Source: Bacillus sp. NTK074B
GTDB lineage: Bacteria > Bacillota > Bacilli > Bacillales > Bacillaceae_B
Direction of reading: 5' to 3'
Assembly: GCF_017303375.1 (NCBI RefSeq)
Contig: NZ_JAFKOH010000008.1
Location: forward strand, 1-64,000
Length of the DNA stretch: 64,000 nt
The notes below the pieces were generated by a model. It was not told the DNA's origin. It was given only the letters and a program-made list of their open reading frames with translations, and did not search any database. The position numbers and the translations under genes were made by a program. This document shows positions 59,412-64,000 of the stretch, one piece after another (within the stretch, counting starts at the first letter, position 1; every line of letters begins with the position of its first letter).

Positions 59412-60677
59412 ATGGAGAACTCTTTACGTAAAAACAAACCGTTCATCACATTGATGACGGCGCAGGCAATTTCGGGACTCGGGGATTGGTTGAGCATAGT
59501 GGCAATCATTACGCTGGTCGGGTTAAAATGGGAAGCAACACCGATGCAGATGTCGTTGATTATCTTGAGTCTGGCATTGCCCATGGCTTTACTTGGGCCG
59601 GTCACAGGTACGATTGCCGATCGGATGGAGAGGAAGACGCTGATGGTGTTTTCCGATCTGGTGAGAGGTGTGCTGATTCTGCTTCTGACTCTCGCAACCA
59701 ATGTGTGGATGGTGTATGGATGCTTGTTCCTGACGGGGATGTTCTCGTCGGTCTTTATTCCGGCGAAGAACGGGAAGTTGAAGGAACTTGTACCCGATGA
59801 GAACATCAAGGGGGCCATGTCCCTATCTTCCACCATTGACTCAGGCACGAAGGTCATCGGACCCCTCGTCAGTGGGATCCTGGTTTCCCTTATCGGAACG
59901 TACAACGTCTTCTATCTGGACTCTGCTACGTTCATCCTGTCGGCCATCCTTATCTTCTTCTTGCCAAAGGCCGTCAGAGAAGTGGAAGTTGAAAGAGAGA
60001 AGAGGGACGGACCTTCATTCAAGGAAGAAATCAAGGTCGGTTTCACATTCATTAAGAAGAGTAGTTTCTTGTTATATGGATTGTTTTTGCTTGGAGTCAG
60101 CTTGTTGATTCTGCAGTTATCGGATTCCCAGTTTATCGTCCTGTTGCGCCAGTTGACCGACGTTTCACCGAATCTCTTAGGATACTTGGTGGCAAGTGCG
60201 GGTGCAGGTATGCTTCTGACCGGTATTTATCTTTCCAAGAAAACGGACTACAACGCATTTGTCTATATGTGTGCAGGGGTACTAGGAATCGGCATGGGAT
60301 TTGGTTTGATGGGGATTCTGACGCATTATGATCTGAGTTTATCGATGCTATGGGTCCCGGCCCTTGGCTTGATGGCAGGGGCATCTGCCGGTTTCGTGTT
60401 CATCCCGTTCCAGGCAGCGACCCAGGAGAAGACGCCGGTCCATATGACGGGCAGGGTCTTCGGAGTCGTCAACAGCACGACGACCACGGCGACGATCATC
60501 GGGCCGTTGGCAGGGGGAGCCCTTGCGACGATCATCGGAATCATCCCATCCTTCATTGTGACCGGTTCCCTATTGATCGTATTATTCTTCCTATCCATTG
60601 CTGTAAAAAATAAAGTAGAGGAGGAGCCGAATGTCACCGAAAGTCAGTCAGGAACACAAGGAGCAGCGCCGCTCTAA
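59412..60677 (+). CDS. MFS transporter (MFS_3 type exporter)
   Basis: The protein has 421 residues and about 12 helices. The N-terminus (FITLMTAQAISGLGDWLSIVAIITLV) and GTIADRMERKTLMVFSDLVRG are typical of the MFS_3 group of efflux proteins. A GAGGGACGGACCT copy in the central cytoplasmic loop codes for KRDGPS without breaking the frame. It overlaps the TetR gene by 47 bases; with the operators upstream this is a self-regulated efflux unit of unknown substrate. Confidence 0.9.
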   Translation: MENSLRKNKPFITLMTAQAISGLGDWLSIVAIITLVGLKWEATPMQMSLIILSLALPMALLGPVTGTIADRMERKTLMVFSDLVRGVLILLLTLATNVWMVYGCLFLTGMFSSVFIPAKNGKLKELVPDENIKGAMSLSSTIDSGTKVIGPLVSGILVSLIGTYNVFYLDSATFILSAILIFFLPKAVREVEVEREKRDGPSFKEEIKVGFTFIKKSSFLLYGLFLLGVSLLILQLSDSQFIVLLRQLTDVSPNLLGYLVASAGAGMLLTGIYLSKKTDYNAFVYMCAGVLGIGMGFGLMGILTHYDLSLSMLWVPALGLMAGASAGFVFIPFQAATQEKTPVHMTGRVFGVVNSTTTTATIIGPLAGGALATIIGIIPSFIVTGSLLIVLFFLSIAVKNKVEEEPNVTESQSGTQGAAPL

Positions 60678-61251
60678 CATATTAAAGGCCGCCCGGGAAG
60701 TCTTTAGCGAGCTCGGCTATGAACATACGACCATGAAGCATGTCATGGAACGGGCTGGTGTAAGCCGGGGGGGATTGTATCAATACTTTGAAAATAAGGA
60801 AAATCTCTTCGAAGCATTAATTGACGCAGAGCAGGGAGAACACATAGAGGCAAATATCCAGTCGATGCTTCAGGAGCATGGAAGCTATTGGGATGTCCTC
60901 CTCATGAGCTTTCTTGGGGAGAGTAAACAGGCGACAAATGAAATGGATGCCCTGGCATCTTCAAAGCTCGAGTATTTTGTAACGGGGCGCCATGACGAAA
61001 GTAGGATGAAACACGCGCAGAAACGATATGCTGATGGTTATCAAATGACCGCCAGTATCATCCAAGAAGGCGTCAAAGCGGGTGAGTTCTCACCAAGGTT
61101 TGAACCGGACGTGATGGCCAAGGCGATCATCTCCCATATCGATGGGATGGCACTGGACCATGCGATTCTGGATGCCGAGACGATTCAATTGAAGGAACAG
61201 ACGGAGTGGCTGATGGGGTATTTGAAGTGGGGATTGGGCGTAGTTGAGTAG
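60631..61251 (+). CDS. TetR family regulator
   Basis: The protein has 206 residues. The helix-turn-helix is ILKAAREVFSELGYEHTTMKHVMERAGVSRGGLYQYFENKENLFEAL, and the C-terminal helical domain is a YfiR-like ligand pocket. AGGAGG precedes the ATG within the end of the MFS gene. It probably represses its own operon through the GACAC/GTGTC palindromes. Confidence 0.9.
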   Translation: MSPKVSQEHKEQRRSNILKAAREVFSELGYEHTTMKHVMERAGVSRGGLYQYFENKENLFEALIDAEQGEHIEANIQSMLQEHGSYWDVLLMSFLGESKQATNEMDALASSKLEYFVTGRHDESRMKHAQKRYADGYQMTASIIQEGVKAGEFSPRFEPDVMAKAIISHIDGMALDHAILDAETIQLKEQTEWLMGYLKWGLGVVE

Positions 61252-61260
61252 AGTCGAGAT

Positions 61261-61390
61261 TCGCTGATATATTTACAATTTCGCCGATAAAATCAGGATT
61301 TCGCCGATAAAATCAAAATTTCGCCGATAAAATCAAAATTTCGCCGATAAAATCAAAATTTCGCCGATAAAATGAATATCTCGCCGATAA
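61261..61390. repeat. Seven TCGCCGATAA motifs at exactly 20 bp spacing
   Basis: TCGCCGATAA starts at 61281, 61301, 61321, 61341, 61361 and 61381, with a degenerate TCGCTGATAT at 61261. The spacer AATCAAAATT is nearly constant in the centre and varies at the ends. No reading frame is supported. Confidence 0.93.
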
Positions 61391-61398
61391 ACGTTTCA

Positions 61399-61453
61399 AA
61401 AGAGGGCAGATACCTCGGACGATCCAAGTCCAGGGCTTCTGCCTCTTCTGGTT
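61399..61453. terminator. Hairpin downstream of the TetR gene
   Basis: AAAGAGGGCAGA pairs imperfectly with TCTGCCTCTT (one bulge) around a long loop and is followed by TGGTTTTT. It may end the MFS-TetR transcript. Confidence 0.5.
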
Positions 61454-61516
61454 TTTCTGAATGCTTGACACATATAGAGGAATAATAGGAGGAACAAGCA
61501 ATCAGGAGGTACAAAG

Positions 61517-62068
61517 ATGACCCATGTATTCGAAGCGATATCAGCCATCATGAAGAATTTTACAGACGAAGCGCCCAAACCTCCTCTCCACGTTGGTGAA
61601 GTGATGGATCTTTGGATGGCATTCACGGCCTTTCATGAGGCCCACGCCCTCTATCAGATAGGCCTGAACACGACGACGGACAAGGATATGCTACATGTGC
61701 TCCAGAACGCATTAGAAGGAAGTCTCGCCGATACCAAGAAAATAGAGAAACTTCTATTAAACGAAGGCGTCCCCCTGCCATTGGTCAATCCGGATAAACC
61801 CCAGTCAGAACAAAGCGCCGTGCCGGAAGGGGTGAAGCTGAATGACGATGAGATTGCGAACCTTATCTCGGCTAAAGTGGCAGCTTCCATCACATTCTGC
61901 GCACAGGCCATGTCAAAGACTGTCCGGACCGATGTCGGATTGATGTTCTTTTCCATTCAGATCAATCTGATGAAATTCGCCGCTCCGTTAAAGAACTTGA
62001 TGATCTCCAGGGGCTGGCTCAGAGTCCCACCGTCATATAATCCGCCTGGTTCCCCTGCCAGAGAGTAG
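61517..62068 (+). CDS. DUF3231 family protein
   Basis: The protein has 183 residues, helical, resembling half of a ferritin-like DUF3231 protein. It shows PPLHVGEVMDLWMAFTAFHEAHALYQIGLNTTTDKDMLHVL, a His/Glu-bearing helix pair, and LISAKVAASITFCAQAMSKTVRTDVGLMFFSIQ. Most DUF3231 proteins have two such units; this has one. The function is unknown. AGGAGG precedes the ATG. Confidence 0.8.
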   Translation: MTHVFEAISAIMKNFTDEAPKPPLHVGEVMDLWMAFTAFHEAHALYQIGLNTTTDKDMLHVLQNALEGSLADTKKIEKLLLNEGVPLPLVNPDKPQSEQSAVPEGVKLNDDEIANLISAKVAASITFCAQAMSKTVRTDVGLMFFSIQINLMKFAAPLKNLMISRGWLRVPPSYNPPGSPARE

Positions 62069-62112
62069 GTGACAGGTGGCGACGCTAATATCGGGGGAAA
62101 TGGAGATCGCTG

Positions 62113-62173
62113 AAAAAAAAACCAAGGGGACAGGTACCCCGGCCCAAAAAATCCACGGTACCTGTCCCCTTGG
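62113..62173 (-). terminator. Long hairpin, terminator of the minus-strand TetR gene
   Basis: CCAAGGGGACAGGTACC pairs exactly with GGTACCTGTCCCCTTGG; on the minus strand a run of nine T follows. The exact 17-bp stem with GGGGACAGGTACC resembles repeat-type terminators in Bacillus. Confidence 0.88.
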
Positions 62174-62183
62174 CTTGCTCTCT

Positions 62184-62771
62184 CTAATGAGAAAGGATGC
62201 GCAGGATCGATTCGTAACACATCTTCCGGTAATCCTCGTGCAGTTCATCGTCATCCTGCATGAGCCATTGAATGAGGCTGCCGTCGATCATGGCCCGGAT
62301 GCTTTTGGCGGCCTGTTGGATGTCCTTGACTTGAAAGACATCCTCTTTGATTCCCTGCTGGATGATTTGTTCCCCGATGGACCAGCAGTTTTCATAGAAA
62401 CCCTGGTTGATTTGTTTGTAGCGGTCATCGTTTTTCACTTGGGCCAAAAAGTCCAGGTACACCCGGTAGAATGTCCGATTTTCAGAAGGGCTGATGAACA
62501 CCTGGTGAAGATAAGCCTCGAGTTTACCCAGAGCAGAATCCTCCCCATTCACGGATTCTGCTTCTTTTTCATAAATCCTGGTGGTGAGCCATTCAAACAG
62601 GTGGGCGAAGACGTCCCCTTTATTTTTAAAATAGTAGTTGGTGACCCCTTTACTGACGTCGGCGTAATCGGCAATATCCTGAAGGGTGACGGATTCGTAA
62701 CCTTTTTCCGATGCGGCTTGAAAGGCGGCCTTTAGTATTTGTTTGCGTCGTTGTTCAGCTTTTTTCGCCAT
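62184..62771 (-). CDS. TetR family regulator
   Basis: The protein has about 195 residues. The helix-turn-helix is QILKAAFQAASEKGYESVTLQDIADYADVSKGVTNYYFKNKGDVFAHLF; the C-terminal part resembles TetR_C_6/BetI-like regulators. ATG at 62771 has GGAGG twelve bases upstream; the frame to 62813 is not needed. It is divergent from the YhfP-type reductase gene, whose promoter carries a palindrome suited to it. Confidence 0.88.
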   Translation of the reverse strand: MAKKAEQRRKQILKAAFQAASEKGYESVTLQDIADYADVSKGVTNYYFKNKGDVFAHLFEWLTTRIYEKEAESVNGEDSALGKLEAYLHQVFISPSENRTFYRVYLDFLAQVKNDDRYKQINQGFYENCWSIGEQIIQQGIKEDVFQVKDIQQAAKSIRAMIDGSLIQWLMQDDDELHEDYRKMCYESILRILSH

Positions 62772-62852
62772 TGTGACATACAACCTCCAGTTGAAACTAC
62801 ATCCATTATACAAAATGCCAGGGTATTTTTAAACTGGCCGGATAAAATAAAT

Positions 62853-62882
62853 TGACCGGTCAGTATAAAATATACTATGATG
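62853..62882 (+). promoter_or_regulatory. Promoter with TGACCGGTCA operator
   Basis: TTGACC (62853) and TATGAT (62877) are 18 bases apart. The perfect palindrome TGACCGGTCA (62854-62863) overlaps the -35 box, a typical TetR repressor position; the divergent TetR gene is the obvious candidate. CTGGCCGG at 62835 may be a second, weaker site. Confidence 0.65.
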
Positions 62883-62913
62883 AACGTAATTCATTCGAAA
62901 GGGGAAGATTCAG

Positions 62914-63909
62914 ATGTCAAACTCATTTAAAGCACTTGTTGTCAATAAAACGGAAGAAGATTTCTCGTTGAACGTTGGATCCCTCACACATGACGATTTA
63001 CCGGAAGGGGATGTGACGATCCGCGTCCATTATTCCAGCGTGAACTATAAAGACGGGCTGGCGAGCATTCCGAAGGGGAATATTGTGAAATCGTATCCGT
63101 TTGTACCGGGGATCGATCTCGCGGGAGTTGTTACGTCATCAGAAGATTCCCGCTATCAAGAGGGTGACGAGGTGGTTGTGACGAGCTATGAGCTTGGTGT
63201 TTCCCATTACGGGGGATACAGCGAATATGCCCGGGTCCCGGCTGATTGGGTCATCCCGCTTCCGGAAGGGTTGACCATGAAAGAGGCGATGACGTTCGGG
63301 ACGGCAGGATTTACAGCGGCCCTGTCCATTCATCAATTGGAGAAGAACGGATTGACTCCTGAAAACGGGCCGGTATTGGTGACGGGAGCCACAGGCGGAG
63401 TAGGGAGCATGGCGGTTTCCATGCTTGCAAAACGGAATTATGACGTCATCGCGAGTACAGGGAAAGAGTCGGAACATGAGTATCTTAAGGGGTTAGGTGC
63501 AAAAGAGATCGTCTCACGGGATGACGTGAACCCTGAGAAGATCCGTCCGATCGGGAAACAGCGCTGGGCCGGTGCGGTCGATCCTGTCGGCGGTAAGACG
63601 CTTGCCGCCGTATTGAGCAACACCAAATACGGGGGATCGGTTGCGGTCAGCGGATTGACAGGCGGGGGGGATGTCCCGACGACAGTGTTCCCGTTCATTC
63701 TTAGAGGCGTCAACTTATTGGGGATTGATTCGGTGTATTGCCCGAAAGATCTGCGAGAAACGCTTTGGGAACGCATGGCGACGGATTTGAAGCCCGATGG
63801 ACTGCAGGACATTCAGCGTGAAGTCTCATTTGATGATCTACCTGATGCCCTGTCTGAAATCCTGGCAGGAAAGGCAAGAGGGAGAACGGTTGTGAAGGTT
63901 TCAGAGTAA
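62914..63909 (+). CDS. yhfP: YhfP/AcuI-type quinone oxidoreductase or acrylyl-CoA reductase
   Basis: The protein has 331 residues, a zinc-independent medium-chain dehydrogenase. Features are YSSVNYKDGLA, PFVPGIDLAGVV, SYELGVSHYGGYSEYA, the nucleotide motif VTGATGGVGSMAVSML and AVDPVGGKTLA. Very similar residues occur in B. subtilis YhfP; the AcuI/YhdH relatives reduce acrylyl-CoA with NADPH. GAAAGGGG precedes the ATG. It is probably controlled by the divergent TetR protein. Confidence 0.92.
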   Translation: MSNSFKALVVNKTEEDFSLNVGSLTHDDLPEGDVTIRVHYSSVNYKDGLASIPKGNIVKSYPFVPGIDLAGVVTSSEDSRYQEGDEVVVTSYELGVSHYGGYSEYARVPADWVIPLPEGLTMKEAMTFGTAGFTAALSIHQLEKNGLTPENGPVLVTGATGGVGSMAVSMLAKRNYDVIASTGKESEHEYLKGLGAKEIVSRDDVNPEKIRPIGKQRWAGAVDPVGGKTLAAVLSNTKYGGSVAVSGLTGGGDVPTTVFPFILRGVNLLGIDSVYCPKDLRETLWERMATDLKPDGLQDIQREVSFDDLPDALSEILAGKARGRTVVKVSE

Positions 63910-63917
63910 GAGGAAGA

Positions 63918-63950
63918 GGCTTATCTCAAAAGGGATAAGCCCCTTTTTTT
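63918..63950 (+). terminator. Rho-independent terminator
   Basis: GGCTTATC pairs with GATAAGCC and is followed by CC and T7, after the reductase gene. Confidence 0.88.
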
Positions 63951-64000
63951 ATGCTCTTTTCCTCGTTTTCCAAAATACCACGACTCCCAACAGAAAGGGG

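Noticed and set aside
61261..61390. CRISPR array
   Set aside because: The repeat core is about 10 bp with 10-bp near-identical spacers and no cas genes are present, unlike CRISPR repeats and spacers.

Overview
The window looks like a chromosomal segment of an aerobic, endospore-forming member of the Bacillaceae. The pointers are a CwlJ-type germination hydrolase, a spore-surface gene cluster, SigB-type promoter candidates, a PerR-like box upstream of ahpC, strong AGGAGG ribosome sites with many TTG/GTG starts, and many genes close to Bacillus subtilis families (YhfK, YhfP, YkvA, YnfA, CtaCDEF). The moderate GC content fits Rossellomorea or Bacillus sensu lato, but the genus is an inference. 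I saw no rRNA, tRNA, CRISPR array, intact transposase or prophage.

Layout. 0-12 kb: a membrane-anchored alpha/beta hydrolase, small membrane proteins and lipoproteins, a CPBP protease, a HAD phosphatase, YhfK, an APH-fold kinase and CwlJ. 12-22 kb: two paralogous M3 oligopeptidases flank single-function enzymes (serine hydrolase, methyltransferase, GNAT, NUDIX, VOC) and an ECF sigma factor with a C-terminal extension. 22.6-27.3 kb: the most distinctive region. Two Cys/His-rich proteins on the minus strand diverge from a collagen-like protein followed by three tandem SPOCS (DUF3794)-domain genes; this is probably a spore-surface fibre or coat locus. 27.6-34.8 kb: NUDIX, DUF2268 protease, kinase, RdgB-like NTPase, and an ATP-grasp gene overlapping a chemoreceptor. 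35-38.6 kb: an MPNTG-anchored protein with a duplicated domain next to a class F sortase, then three overlapping small genes. 38.6-39.4 kb: a repeat-rich, gene-free stretch. 39.4-47.4 kb: a frameshifted methyltransferase, LysR regulator, thioesterase, MocR/PdxR regulator divergent from a class D beta-lactamase, a frameshifted GNAT, and an MFS exporter. 47.6-54 kb: KGG stress protein, a ctaCDEF-type cytochrome c oxidase operon, and PAS-STAS and DUF3243 proteins. 55.5-64 kb: Dph6-like ATPase, ahpCF, an MFS-TetR operon with paired operators, a DUF3231 protein, and a TetR regulator divergent from a YhfP-type reductase.

Several intergenic signals are as notable as the genes. Four unrelated short motifs occur as arrays spaced by about two helical turns (20-21 bp in the two regular arrays). 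A 13-mer, GAGGGACGGACCT, occurs about ten times both inside genes and as a terminator stem. A roughly 90-bp sequence at the left edge reappears inverted at 38.7 kb beside a long palindrome. At least four genes are interrupted by what look like single-base frameshifts, so either recent decay or residual sequencing indels should be considered. Starts were moved downstream from the longest reading frame wherever a ribosome site supported it. All family assignments are from reading the translated sequence; no database search was run.
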